From the NCBI GenBank assembly GCA_019637335.1, contig JAHBVV010000006.1, positions 194,235 to 258,234 of the forward strand: a DNA stretch of 64,000 bases, written 5' to 3'. The notes beneath the pieces are model-generated. The model had not been told where the DNA came from, did not search any database, and was given only the letters and a program-made list of their open reading frames with translations. The DNA comes from Candidatus Hydrogenedentota bacterium. Its GTDB lineage: Bacteria > Hydrogenedentota > Hydrogenedentia > Hydrogenedentales > JAEUWI01. The position numbers and the translations under genes are program-made. Of the stretch, positions 51,600 through 60,296 are shown in pieces. Position 1 is the first letter of the stretch. Each line of letters starts with the position of its first letter.

Positions 51600-53978
51600 A
51601 TGGCCGCCTATCTGAATGCCCACGGTAAGAAACTCATGGGAATGCCGACCCGCGCTTTGCGCCTGGCGGTTCCGGCGCTGCTGTTGCTGGTGGCGGGCGC
51701 GTCGGGGGCCGCGGAAAGCCTGGGCGAGTTGGCGGGGCGCGTGGGCCAGGAATTTGCGGAGGCCTACGCCAAAAGCCCGTATTCGGCGCTCTCGACGAAC
51801 TATTTCTCGCGCTTTTCCCGGGATCCGGAGGCGAAGGCGGGTGCGGTTGAGACGGAGATCACCGCGGCGTGGCGCATTTGCATTCCGTCGGACCCGGATC
51901 CGCTGACTGAGGCCATGGCGGGGCATCTGCGGACCTTTCTTGCCGAGGTGATGGGCGTGGAGCTGGCGGTCGCGCCCGGCGGGGCGGCGGATTCGGGCGG
52001 AGAGAAGCGCCTGATCCTGAGCCCTTCGGGCGGCGGCATGCCGGGGAACGCCGAAAGCTACACCGTGCGTGTGGCGGCGGATGAGATTCGGGTCGAGGGC
52101 GTGGACGCGGCGGGACTCCGGGATGGAATCGTGTGGCTGGTGGACGAGATGGGGTTCCGAGGCGCTCCGATTGTCGCGCAGGGCGTGCGCAAGGCGGCGC
52201 CGCGCCTCCGGGTGCGGCTGGGCGCGACGCCCCGGGGCGGGAGCTACCGGGAGTTGATCTTCTCGGGGTACAACGCGGTGTTCGCGGGTGGCGGGAACCT
52301 GCATGCGCTTTCGACTTCGGACGCCATTCCGGAGCTGGCGGAGCGTCGGGTTCCGGGGTTGCTGGAGGGTGGCGCGGCGGGCGTGGCGGCGGCGAAAGAA
52401 ATGGGCCTGAAGACCTATGCCTTCCTGGACGCGCGCCAGAAGTACGCGGAGGAGCATCCGGTTTTTGCGGCGCACCCGGATCTGCGCGGCGCGCGGACGT
52501 GGAAGGCGGATGGCGAGTTCGTGCTGTGCACGGAACATCCGCTGATGAAGCGGTTCCTGCGGGAATCGATGATCGGGCTGTTCGAGGGCACGCCGGGGCT
52601 GGATGGGGTGGTGGTCATCATAGGCGGAGAGGGGTTTTATCATTGCTACATGCGGCCGTATGGGGTGGAGAAGGGCCGGACGAACTGCGAGCGCTGCAAT
52701 GCACTGGACGCCGAGACGGTGGTGGCCAATCTTTGCAACCTGATGGCCGAGGCGGCGCGTACGGTGAACCCCGAGGCCGAGATCATCGCGTGGCCGTATT
52801 CCGCGGAGCATGTGTGGTCGCGCGACAAGACGCAGGAGGCATTTATCGCGAAACTGAAGCCGGGCACGGGCATCTTCACGGAAATTGAGAAGGATGCGTA
52901 CGTGCAGAAGGAAGACGGCGTCAATAAGCATCTGTGGGACTACAGCATCGACCTGATCGGTCCGAGCGAGCGTTGCGCGGCGCAAATTGCGGCGTGCCGG
53001 GAGGCTGGTATCCCGATCTATCTGAAGAGCGAGCCCGAACTGGCGTTTGAGGCGCCCCGGTTGCCGCACGTGCCGTGTATGGACCGGTGGGTGGAGCGTG
53101 CGGAGGCGCTGGCGTCGTGCGGGGCGGATGGGGCCTGGGTCTTTCCCGCGTTCCGATCCAATTTCGGCACGAGCGCGTCGGAAGTGAACAAGTTTCTCTG
53201 GTGGGACGCGGGCGTGGACCAGGAGACGTTTCTCCAGCGATTTGCGGCGCGCATCGCGGGGCCGGAAGCGGGGCCGCATGTGCGCGAGGCGTGGAAGGCG
53301 GTTTCGGACGCGATTCCGTGGTCGCCGGAGATTCCGAGTTATTATAAGGGCCCGTATTACCTGGGTCCGGCGCACCCGATGATTGCCGATCCGGCGGCGG
53401 AGGTACCTGCGCTGTTCGACGGGTATTACCTGTTTCTGGCGGAGATTGCGGACGCGGAAGGGCTCAAGAAGCTGCCGACGTACGAGCGGAAACCGACAGG
53501 GAATGTGCCGGTGTTCGGGCGTTTTTACCGGGAGATGGAGAAGCGGCTCCGGGCGGCGGTGGAGGCGATGGACCGGGCGCGGCTGCTGGTGGGCGAACGC
53601 CACAAGCTCATGTTCGACGCGGAGGACGCGCCGATCCGGTGGTTCTACCATACGGCGCGGACGGAGGCGAACTTTTATGAGAGCTGCCAGCTGCGCGATC
53701 GGTTGTGGGCAGCGCTGGAGGCGCCGGATCGGGATCTGGCTGCGCTGGGCCGCGATTACGCGCGGTGGCGGGCGGTGTTGGAGGATGAACTGGAGAATGC
53801 GCGGGCCGCGCAGCCGGTGATGGCGGGCGATGTGCGGTTGGATTTTTATTTCGGGAGCGATCATATCTTCAGCCATGGGGAGGAGATGCTGGATGCGAAG
53901 ATTGGGTTATTGGAGCAGGAGCTCGCGGAGATCTTGCCGGGGTTGGCCGCGCGGTTGGGCCTGGAGCCGGGATCGTGA
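51600..53978 (+). CDS. secreted glycoside-hydrolase-like protein (GH20 domain 2 plus TIM-barrel region)
   Basis: 792 residues. An N-terminal signal segment (RLAVPALLLLVAGASGA) can be reached from either ATG in the first 15 codons. Residues about 80-190 look like the beta-alpha-beta GH20 domain 2 (EVMGVELAVAPGG, SYTVRVAADEIRVEGVDAAG, LRDGIVWLVDEMGFRGAP). The rest is a barrel-like region (LIFSGYNAVFAGGGN, VVIIGGEGFYHCYM, EIIAWPYSAEHVW) and a helical C terminus. No classical catalytic pair is obvious, so substrate and activity are open. It is unrelated in detail to the protein at 33605 but has the same general plan. Confidence 0.7.
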   Translation: MAAYLNAHGKKLMGMPTRALRLAVPALLLLVAGASGAAESLGELAGRVGQEFAEAYAKSPYSALSTNYFSRFSRDPEAKAGAVETEITAAWRICIPSDPDPLTEAMAGHLRTFLAEVMGVELAVAPGGAADSGGEKRLILSPSGGGMPGNAESYTVRVAADEIRVEGVDAAGLRDGIVWLVDEMGFRGAPIVAQGVRKAAPRLRVRLGATPRGGSYRELIFSGYNAVFAGGGNLHALSTSDAIPELAERRVPGLLEGGAAGVAAAKEMGLKTYAFLDARQKYAEEHPVFAAHPDLRGARTWKADGEFVLCTEHPLMKRFLRESMIGLFEGTPGLDGVVVIIGGEGFYHCYMRPYGVEKGRTNCERCNALDAETVVANLCNLMAEAARTVNPEAEIIAWPYSAEHVWSRDKTQEAFIAKLKPGTGIFTEIEKDAYVQKEDGVNKHLWDYSIDLIGPSERCAAQIAACREAGIPIYLKSEPELAFEAPRLPHVPCMDRWVERAEALASCGADGAWVFPAFRSNFGTSASEVNKFLWWDAGVDQETFLQRFAARIAGPEAGPHVREAWKAVSDAIPWSPEIPSYYKGPYYLGPAHPMIADPAAEVPALFDGYYLFLAEIADAEGLKKLPTYERKPTGNVPVFGRFYREMEKRLRAAVEAMDRARLLVGERHKLMFDAEDAPIRWFYHTARTEANFYESCQLRDRLWAALEAPDRDLAALGRDYARWRAVLEDELENARAAQPVMAGDVRLDFYFGSDHIFSHGEEMLDAKIGLLEQELAEILPGLAARLGLEPGS

Positions 53979-54324
53979 GAGCGGGCGTGGTGGTGTTGGT
54001 GGGTGTTGCGTCGCCCTTTCAGGGCTTTATTCTGGAGTCGGGCGCGTCACCCAGGGTTTCGCTTTTTCGCGCTGGGGCGCGAAGCCGCTTCACCCTGGGC
54101 TAAGTTCCGGCGCCACTCCGTGGCTGTCGCGTAGCCGACGGTGTTTCCGGGTGGCGCTTCGGTTTGGTTTCGTTGCGTACGGACGGTGCGTATACGGAAT
54201 CGCGGTGAACTGAACGGCGCGCCTTCCGGCGCGCGAGCACAGGCGGGACGCCTGTGCCACGTTCTTTGGGCGGTGATTTTTCTGGAGGGGAGGTGTGGCG
54301 GGTGTATTTGGGGGGGCTTTTTCC
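53979..54324. other. gene-free stretch with palindromes
   Basis: About 350 bases. It contains GCCCTTTCAGGGC (also inside the MITE-like element), CCCAGGG...CCCTGGG around 54051-54100, GCGCGCCTTCCGGCGCGC, and the GGA-loop hairpin CACAGGCGGGACGCCTGTG (54240-54258), which has a twin at 31186. No gene is supported. Confidence 0.55.
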
Positions 54325-55428
54325 TTACTGGGATCGCGGGCCGGGGTCTGGTTGATCGTGGTGGGCGGCGTCGGTGGTTTCGGCGCCGGATTCGTGGTCC
54401 GTTTCGGGCTGGGCTGACGGTGAATCATCCGGGGCGGCAGTGTCTTCCGGGGCAGTGTCTTCCGGGGCTCCGGATGCTTCAGCGGCCGAGGCGTCTTCGG
54501 GGTTGGGGGCGGCCTTCGGCTCGCCGTCCGCGGGTTCGACGCCGTCTGGGGGCGGCATATCATCCAGGGATTCCTCGGCGGAACCCGCCAGCACGTGGAC
54601 CTTTGGCTTGACGAAGGCGTCCTTGAGCCATTCTTCGCGGAAGCCGGAAACGACGGAGCGGTCGAGCGCGTACTTGTAGAGCACGACGCTCAGGACCGCG
54701 GTGGCGGTCTGGTAGATGACGACGGTGAAGTACACCATGGCAAGGACGACGATGGTCATCCAGCGCGGCCAGGGCCCTTCGAGGATGTGCCCGTAGGCGA
54801 AGAGGGCGAGCGTGGGCAGGTTGAGGGCGGCGAAGAACCAGAGGAGGCCGAGCTGTGATACGGAGCCGCGGCCCCAGGTACTTGAGCTCCGTTCGATCGA
54901 GCGTTTGATGGCGCTGAACACGTTGACGTTGTCCACGACGAGAATGGGGAGGAGGAAGAAGCTCAATTGCGACCAATTGGTCTTGAGGATGCGGCGCACC
55001 CATTGGGAGGTGAAGCGCAGGTGGTCGAGGAGATTGAGGATCGGCCCGATGGACCATGAAATCAGGGCCCAGATTACGACCCAGTGGAATTTTTTCGCCG
55101 AGGCGAGCATGCCGTCGGCGAGTTTGGAATCGCGCTCTTCGAGGGTGATCCGGGTGCAGGCGACGAGGCCCATGGCGAAGTAGACCGAGATGATGGCGAC
55201 GATGGCGTAGCCAATGGCCAGGTAGCGTACGTGCTTGACGGACTGGATGACGAAGAGGGCCCAGAAGAGCTGGTCGGCTCCGATAATGGCGAGGAAGGAC
55301 AATATCACGGCGAGGGCTGCCGTAATGGGAATCATGGGGAACAGGAGCAGGGTCTTGTCGTGAAATACGATTCGCAGGCTACTGCAGCCCAGGCTCCAGC
55401 CCAGGCTTATACGCTTGAAGGCGGACAT
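54325..55428 (-). CDS. DUF6159-type multi-pass membrane protein (short form)
   Basis: 367 residues from the ATG at 55428, with GAGGAGAAACG before it. About six membrane segments (e.g. LLLFPMIPITAALAVILSFL, AIGYAIVAIISVYFAMGLVA, VVIWALISWSIGPILNLL, LLWFFAALNLPTLALFAYG). Characteristic loops are LSFFLLPILVVDN and VLSVVLYKYA. A 75-residue acidic, Pro/Glu/Asp-rich tail follows the last segment. The cytosolic motif GFREEWLKDAFVKPK is shared with the neighbour. Function unknown; it is a paralogue of the next gene. Confidence 0.75.
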   Translation of the reverse strand: MSAFKRISLGWSLGCSSLRIVFHDKTLLLFPMIPITAALAVILSFLAIIGADQLFWALFVIQSVKHVRYLAIGYAIVAIISVYFAMGLVACTRITLEERDSKLADGMLASAKKFHWVVIWALISWSIGPILNLLDHLRFTSQWVRRILKTNWSQLSFFLLPILVVDNVNVFSAIKRSIERSSSTWGRGSVSQLGLLWFFAALNLPTLALFAYGHILEGPWPRWMTIVVLAMVYFTVVIYQTATAVLSVVLYKYALDRSVVSGFREEWLKDAFVKPKVHVLAGSAEESLDDMPPPDGVEPADGEPKAAPNPEDASAAEASGAPEDTAPEDTAAPDDSPSAQPETDHESGAETTDAAHHDQPDPGPRSQ

Positions 55429-55538
55429 CGTTTCTCCTCTTCGTTGGGTTCGATGCACCGCTATTCTACCGCCGGGCGTCGCTTTTATTCACCTGGGAGC
55501 CGGGCGGGCGTAGCGTGATCGCGTCCCCTCCCGAGAGA

Positions 55539-57485
55539 CTACGGTTGCCGGGCCGGGTCCTTCTGTTCCGCGGGGGGAACCTCCGAAGCCTTGTTCTCGC
55601 CTTGCTCCGCCTTTTCCGGAGGGGGCGACTTGTGTTTTTCGGATTCCGGAGGCGCAGTTGGGGAGCCCGGTTTGCCGCTGCTTCCCCGAGGAGCGCTATC
55701 CGCGGCGGGTGGCTTGGCCGCGGCCGGCGGTTTATTCATAGCAGCTGGCTTGGCGGCTGGCTTGGCCGTCGCGGCTGGTTTATTCGTGGCGGATGCATTG
55801 GCCTCGCCGGCTGGCTTGGCCTTAGTGACGGGTTTAGTCGCGGCGGGCGCCTTGTTTGCGGCGGCTGGCTTGGCCGTAGTGGCTGGCTTTTCGGCGATGG
55901 CTGGCTTGGCCGCGGTGGGCGCCTTGTCCGCAGTGGCTGGCTTTTCCACAGTGGCTGGCTTTTCCACAGTGGCTGGCTTTTCCACAGTGGCTGGCTTTTC
56001 CACAGTGGCTGGCTTTTCCACAGTGGCTGGCTTTTCGCCGATGGCTGGCTTGTCCGCTGTGGCTGGCTTGTCCACTGTGGCAGGCTTCTCCGCAGGGGCT
56101 GTCTTGACCGCAGGGGCAGGCTTGTCCACTGTGGCAGGCTTCTCCGCAGGGGCTGTCTTGACCGCAGGGGCTGTCTTGTCCGCAGGGGCTGTCTTGACCG
56201 CAGGGGCAGGCTTGTCCGCTGTGGCTGGCTTGTCCGCAGTGGCTGGCTTGTTCGCGGCGGCAGGCTTCTCCGCAGTGGGTGTCTTTTCCGCGGTGGGCGC
56301 CTTGTCCGCAGTGCCTGGCTTCTCCACTGTGGGTGTCTTGTCCGCAGTGGCAGGCTTGTCCGCAGTGGCAGGCTTGTCCGCAGTGGCAGGCTTGTCCGCA
56401 GTGGCAGGCTTGTCCGCAGTGGCAGGCTTGTCCGCCGTGGCAGGCTTGTTCGCTGTGGGCGGTTCAACCGCAGGATCTGTCCCGTCCGCCGCGGCGGGCT
56501 CATCCACCGCGGGCGGCGTGTCCGAGGGGTCTTTATCGTCGTGGACAACCACTTCGTGTGCGCCCGGCACGTCCGCGCGTTCGTGTGGTGGTTCTGGCAA
56601 GAGGGCTGGTTGGGCCTTTGCCCTGGGTTCGGGCGCCTCGTTAACAAAGACGTACACCTTTCGTTGTACGAAGGCGTTTCGGAGGTATTCCGCGTCGAAT
56701 CCGGGCACCGGTTTTCCTTCGGTGGCGAACTTGTAAAGGACGACGCTGAGGACGGCGCTGATTGACTGGTGCGCCACGATGGCCCCGTAGACCAAGAGAA
56801 GAATGACGAAGGTCACCGATTTTGGCCAGGGACCCTCCTGCAAGTAGGCGTATCCGGCCAATGCGAGCGCGGGCAGATTCAGGAGCCAGAAGAACCAGAG
56901 CAGGCCGGTGCGCGGCACGGCGGCCTCGCCCCACTGATCGCGCACGGCTTCCACGGAGCGGCGCACGGCTCGGACAATGTCGAGCCGGTCGACGACGAGC
57001 ACGGGGAGCAGGAAATAGCGCATTTGCGACCAGTTTGTGCGCGTGATGCGGCGCAACCAGTGGGCGGTGATGCGGTGTTGTTCCATGAGGCTCAGGAGGG
57101 GGCCCACCGTCCAGCCGAAGACTGCCCAGATAGCGATCCAGTGAATGTTTTTGGCCGCGGCGCCGAGCCCGACGGACAAGTCGGAAGCCTGTTCGTCGAT
57201 CGACATGCGTGTTGCCGCGACGAGGCCGAAAGAAAAGAAGACGGAAATGACGGCGACCACGAGGTAGCCCACAAAGAAGAAGCGCGCGTGCTGGAGCGTA
57301 TCGATAATGAAGAGGGCCCAGAAGAGCACGTCGGTGCCCAGTATCAGGCGGAAAAGAATAATGAGGGTCATGGCCGCCGAAAACGGGATCAGCGGAAAGA
57401 GCAAGAGTGATTTATTTCGAAATACGATGCGGGTGCATTGAAATCCGAGGTGCCATCCGCGGCGTATCGTGTCGACTACAGCCAT
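55539..57485 (-). CDS. DUF6159-type multi-pass membrane protein with long KPATADKP repeat tail
   Basis: 648 residues. The first 280 match the neighbouring protein segment by segment (LLLFPLIPFSAAMTLIILF, YFLLPVLVVDR, VLSVVLYKFA, GFDAEYLRNAFVQRK). The remaining 370 residues are low-complexity repeats of KPATADKPATA / KTAPAEKPATV type, ending in PPESEKHKSPPPEKAE. The tail is Lys/Ala/Pro-rich, like histone-H1-like or periplasm-spanning TonB-type linkers, so it may reach through a compartment or bind DNA or wall polymers. ATG at 57485 with GGAGG before it. Confidence 0.75.
   Translation of the reverse strand: MAVVDTIRRGWHLGFQCTRIVFRNKSLLLFPLIPFSAAMTLIILFRLILGTDVLFWALFIIDTLQHARFFFVGYLVVAVISVFFSFGLVAATRMSIDEQASDLSVGLGAAAKNIHWIAIWAVFGWTVGPLLSLMEQHRITAHWLRRITRTNWSQMRYFLLPVLVVDRLDIVRAVRRSVEAVRDQWGEAAVPRTGLLWFFWLLNLPALALAGYAYLQEGPWPKSVTFVILLLVYGAIVAHQSISAVLSVVLYKFATEGKPVPGFDAEYLRNAFVQRKVYVFVNEAPEPRAKAQPALLPEPPHERADVPGAHEVVVHDDKDPSDTPPAVDEPAAADGTDPAVEPPTANKPATADKPATADKPATADKPATADKPATADKPATADKTPTVEKPGTADKAPTAEKTPTAEKPAAANKPATADKPATADKPAPAVKTAPADKTAPAVKTAPAEKPATVDKPAPAVKTAPAEKPATVDKPATADKPAIGEKPATVEKPATVEKPATVEKPATVEKPATVEKPATADKAPTAAKPAIAEKPATTAKPAAANKAPAATKPVTKAKPAGEANASATNKPAATAKPAAKPAAMNKPPAAAKPPAADSAPRGSSGKPGSPTAPPESEKHKSPPPEKAEQGENKASEVPPAEQKDPARQP
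55880..56460. repeat. 18-bp tandem repeats inside the DUF6159-type gene
   Basis: The unit TTGTCCGCAGTGGCAGGC and variants such as TTTTCCACAGTGGCTGGC recur about thirty times in frame. Runs of identical units (five TTTTCCACAGTGGCTGGC, seven TTGTCCGCAGTGGCAGGC) indicate recent expansion. Confidence 0.85.
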
Positions 57486-57540
57486 ACTACCTCCATATTG
57501 CCCATCTTTATACCCTTTGGAACGGGTAAATTGCCATTTT

Positions 57541-58188
57541 TTATTCGTCGTTCTCAGAATCCAGTGTAAAGCTTTCGTGTTGGAGGAAGTGAACCGTTTC
57601 CGCGGCCACGCGGCGGCTGTTCATGATAAAGGTGTGCGCGAGCGGGAGCACGATGTGGTCCGCCATGCCGTGCAGGCGCGTGCCGGCGACGGTGACGATC
57701 CCGTCGTTTGGTTCGCCGAAACCGATGCCGAGGCCCTTGTTTCCGGCGATTACTCCGAAGGGGACATCGGGCACGGGAAGTGACTCGTAGAAAGCGGCCG
57801 ACGCCAGGCGCTGTCCGGAATCGCCGGCCCAGAGGCGATAGGGCGGGCAGCCACGCAGGCGCCGGGCGAGTTCGGGGGGGTGATTGGGTGGCGCGAGCAT
57901 GACGATCCGGCCGAGTTCGTGTGGGTAGCCGAAGCGGAAGCGGGCGCGGATAACGATATTGCCGAGCGAGTGCCCGACGAGGTGGTAGCGAGGCGTCTTG
58001 ACGTGTTTCACGAGGTAGTCGTGCAGGTCGCCTACGATGGTGTCGAAGCGGTGGAAGGTTGGGGCGTAGGGGAAATTGAAGGTATCGAAGCCCGCGCGGG
58101 CGATCCGGCTCTTGAGGCGCCAGAGGGAGGCCCGGCTGCGGCCCAGCCCATGCAGGAGCACGACGCTTTCTCCCGGCGCGCCGCTCAT
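57541..58188 (-). CDS. alpha/beta hydrolase (lipase-like)
   Basis: 215 residues. It starts VVLLHGLGRSRASLWRL (oxyanion loop HGLG), then the nucleophile elbow GHSLGNI. GEPNDGIVTVAGT and HTFIMNSR probably hold the catalytic Asp and His. The type is the small esterase/lipase family with LHGLGR near the N terminus. No signal peptide. Its ATG at 58188 overlaps the stop of the upstream CPBP gene by 4 bases, so both are co-translated. Confidence 0.88.
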   Translation of the reverse strand: MSGAPGESVVLLHGLGRSRASLWRLKSRIARAGFDTFNFPYAPTFHRFDTIVGDLHDYLVKHVKTPRYHLVGHSLGNIVIRARFRFGYPHELGRIVMLAPPNHPPELARRLRGCPPYRLWAGDSGQRLASAAFYESLPVPDVPFGVIAGNKGLGIGFGEPNDGIVTVAGTRLHGMADHIVLPLAHTFIMNSRRVAAETVHFLQHESFTLDSENDE

Positions 58189-58793
58189 GGCGCGGATCCG
58201 GCGTTCCGGCGCCAGTACACGCCGTAGACGAGTGCGGCGAAGTCGTAGCTGGCGTGGGCGACGGCGGGAACGAGGATGTTGCCGGTGGAGGCGTATAGCG
58301 CGCCAAACGCGGCGCCGAGCAGGGAGGCGAATACGACGTAGGGGATGGAAATGCAGTGCAGCAGACCGAAGAGGAGCGACACGAGGATGAGGGCGAGGGG
58401 CAATCCGATGTACTCCGTGAGGAGGGGCTGGAGTACGCCGCGGAAGAGGGCCTCCTCCCCCACGCCGGCCAGGACGGAAATCAAGAGCAATTCCGGCAGG
58501 GAGGCGTTGCGAAAAAGCGGCATGAGGAGGTCGATATCCTCGCGGAGGCGCGCCGTAATGGGCCAGGGCCCATCGACGGCGAAGAGGGCCAGGGCCAGAA
58601 AGGCGAGACCGGCGAGCAAACCGGCGAGCAGCGCGCCCGGGGCCATGCTGTATCCGGCCCAGAAGGGGCGCTGAAAGAGCCAGCCGGCGGCCAGGGCGGC
58701 GGCGAGCAGCCCGCCCTCGACGTAGAGGGTGATCCTTATGAGGCCCGCGCGTCCCGGCGGCGGGTAAGTTGAAGTGCGCGCCCAACGGCCCAT
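58185..58793 (-). CDS. CPBP family intramembrane metalloprotease
   Basis: 202 residues from the ATG at 58793; the frame is open further up but an upstream start would add non-family residues. Several membrane segments. The CPBP motifs are EEALFRGVLQPLL, then SLLFGLLHCISIPYV and HASYDFAALVYG, giving the two Glu, Arg and two His sites of the Abi/Rce1-type fold. These enzymes cut membrane-associated proteins. It is translationally coupled with the lipase-like gene. Confidence 0.9.
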   Translation of the reverse strand: MGRWARTSTYPPPGRAGLIRITLYVEGGLLAAALAAGWLFQRPFWAGYSMAPGALLAGLLAGLAFLALALFAVDGPWPITARLREDIDLLMPLFRNASLPELLLISVLAGVGEEALFRGVLQPLLTEYIGLPLALILVSLLFGLLHCISIPYVVFASLLGAAFGALYASTGNILVPAVAHASYDFAALVYGVYWRRNAGSAP

Positions 58794-59051
58794 GGGTATC
58801 GGCTGTCTCCTCGGCGGCGCGACGCCGCGGTCATTCCCGGGTGAAAAACTTGATTCCGCAGGCCCCAGCATAGCATAGTTTGTTTGTCTACGTGGCGGGC
58901 GAACGCCATCGATTGCGCGCCCCGGCCCCGCTCGCGGAAGTGCGGGTGGAGCGCCCGCCGGCGCGCCAGGAATTCGGGGCAATCGGGAACCGATCGCGCC
59001 CGCCTTTCAATCTGTCTGCCCCGGCGGGGCAACAACCATAGAAGAACTGTC

Positions 59052-59711
59052 ATGCATAAGTACGTCATTATGGGCGTGCAGGGTTGTGGCAAGGGCACAC
59101 AGGCGAACCTGCTTGCCCACGACTACAACCTCGTCCACATCAGTGTCGGGGACATCTTTCGCTGGAACATCCAGAACCACACGAAACTTGCGGCGCAGGT
59201 TCGGCGCATAATCAGCGCGGGCAATCTGGTTCCGGACGATGTGGTGGAGCGCGTGGTGGGGCAGCGGCTTCAGGAGCATGACTGGAACTACGGATTTATC
59301 CTGGATGGATTCCCGCGCAGCCGGAAGCAGGCGCAGTTTTTCCTGGAGAGCTACGACATCGACGCGGTGATCCATATTGACGTGCCGGACGAGGTGGTGA
59401 TGCAGCGGGTACTTTCGCGGCGCCTTTGCAGCCAGTGCGGCCTGGACTACAATCTTATCCAGCACCGGCCCAAGGTGGAGGACCAGTGCGATGTCTGCAA
59501 GGGCAGGCTGATCACGCGCGAGGACGACAACGAGGCGGCGGTTCGCAAGCGGATTGCGGATTACCACGACAAGACGGCGCCGCTGCTGGATCTGTTCCGG
59601 CGGAAGGAACTGGTCATCAAGGTGAACGGGGCCGCGGATCCCCTTGACATCCAGGCGGAGATCCGATCGCAGTTGCGCCTTCCGGCCATGGCGCCCGCGC
59701 AGGAAGCGTGA
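59052..59711 (+). CDS. adk: adenylate kinase
   Basis: 219 residues, long-LID bacterial type. It converts ATP and AMP to two ADP. The P-loop is GVQGCGKGTQ (residues 8-17), a variant of the usual GAPGAGKGTQ. DGFPRS and the NMP-binding region are normal. The LID has a four-Cys zinc site (CSQCGLDYN and CDVCKG). A later REDDNEAAVRKR helix is family-typical. ATG at 59052, which has AGAAGAAC upstream. Confidence 0.95.
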   Translation: MHKYVIMGVQGCGKGTQANLLAHDYNLVHISVGDIFRWNIQNHTKLAAQVRRIISAGNLVPDDVVERVVGQRLQEHDWNYGFILDGFPRSRKQAQFFLESYDIDAVIHIDVPDEVVMQRVLSRRLCSQCGLDYNLIQHRPKVEDQCDVCKGRLITREDDNEAAVRKRIADYHDKTAPLLDLFRRKELVIKVNGAADPLDIQAEIRSQLRLPAMAPAQEA

Positions 59712-59925
59712 CGAAAAATGGGCGCCCGGTTGCGTCCGGCCAGAAGATTTCTCTCGTAATTTCGGGCGTCTCCTGCTATGATGCAGGGCGTGAGGCGCCC
59801 AAGCGGGACGTGCCCACGGCGCGCCGGGCGCGAGAGGAAAACGTGTTGCCGCGAGGCGGAGCTCCAGGGCGCAGGACTGGAGCGGAAGAGCGCGGCGATA
59901 CGCCGAATCAAGGGGAAGAACGGCT

Positions 59926-60138
59926 GTGCGTTCGAAAAACACATCGCTGCACATTCACGTCATGGACGAGAGCCAGCGAAGGATGTGGTACCAACCGGCG
60001 CGCCCGCTTCGGGACTGGTACCAGGAGGAGTTGATCATCCAGGTTCAGGAAGCAGCGGAAGAGGCGGGCTGCCGGCGCGCGCTGCTGTATGATCCGGAAG
60101 AGACGCTGCTCTGGCAGAGCGAGGGATCGAGCTTCTAA
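59926..60138 (+). CDS. small conserved-looking protein between adk and radical SAM gene
   Basis: 70 residues from a GTG at 59926 preceded by AGGGGAAG at 7 bases. Composition is globular and charged (HIHVMDESQRRMWYQPARPL, EEAGCRRALLYDPEETLLW), with no membrane segment. I do not recognise it. The codon use and ribosome site make it likely real. Confidence 0.5.
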   Translation: MRSKNTSLHIHVMDESQRRMWYQPARPLRDWYQEELIIQVQEAAEEAGCRRALLYDPEETLLWQSEGSSF

Positions 60139-60245
60139 GCGCTTTTGCGCCAGTGTATTGCGCGGCTCCGGGCTGGCCTTTGGCGGCCCGCGCGGGGTAT
60201 ACTGTGGGGGCAGCGGTGGAATACCGTCCCCATCCCGGCTGTTAT

Positions 60246-60289
60246 GCGTTAACAGCCGTGAATCTCCCCCACTTTCAAAAGGTTAACGC
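60246..60289 (+). promoter_or_regulatory. hairpin in the leader of the radical SAM gene
   Basis: GCGTTAAC (60246-60253) pairs with GTTAACGC (60282-60289) just before the ATG at 60297. The right arm ends 7 bases from the start codon, so folding could hide the ribosome site, which is otherwise weak. Confidence 0.35.
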
Positions 60290-60296
60290 CCGCGCC

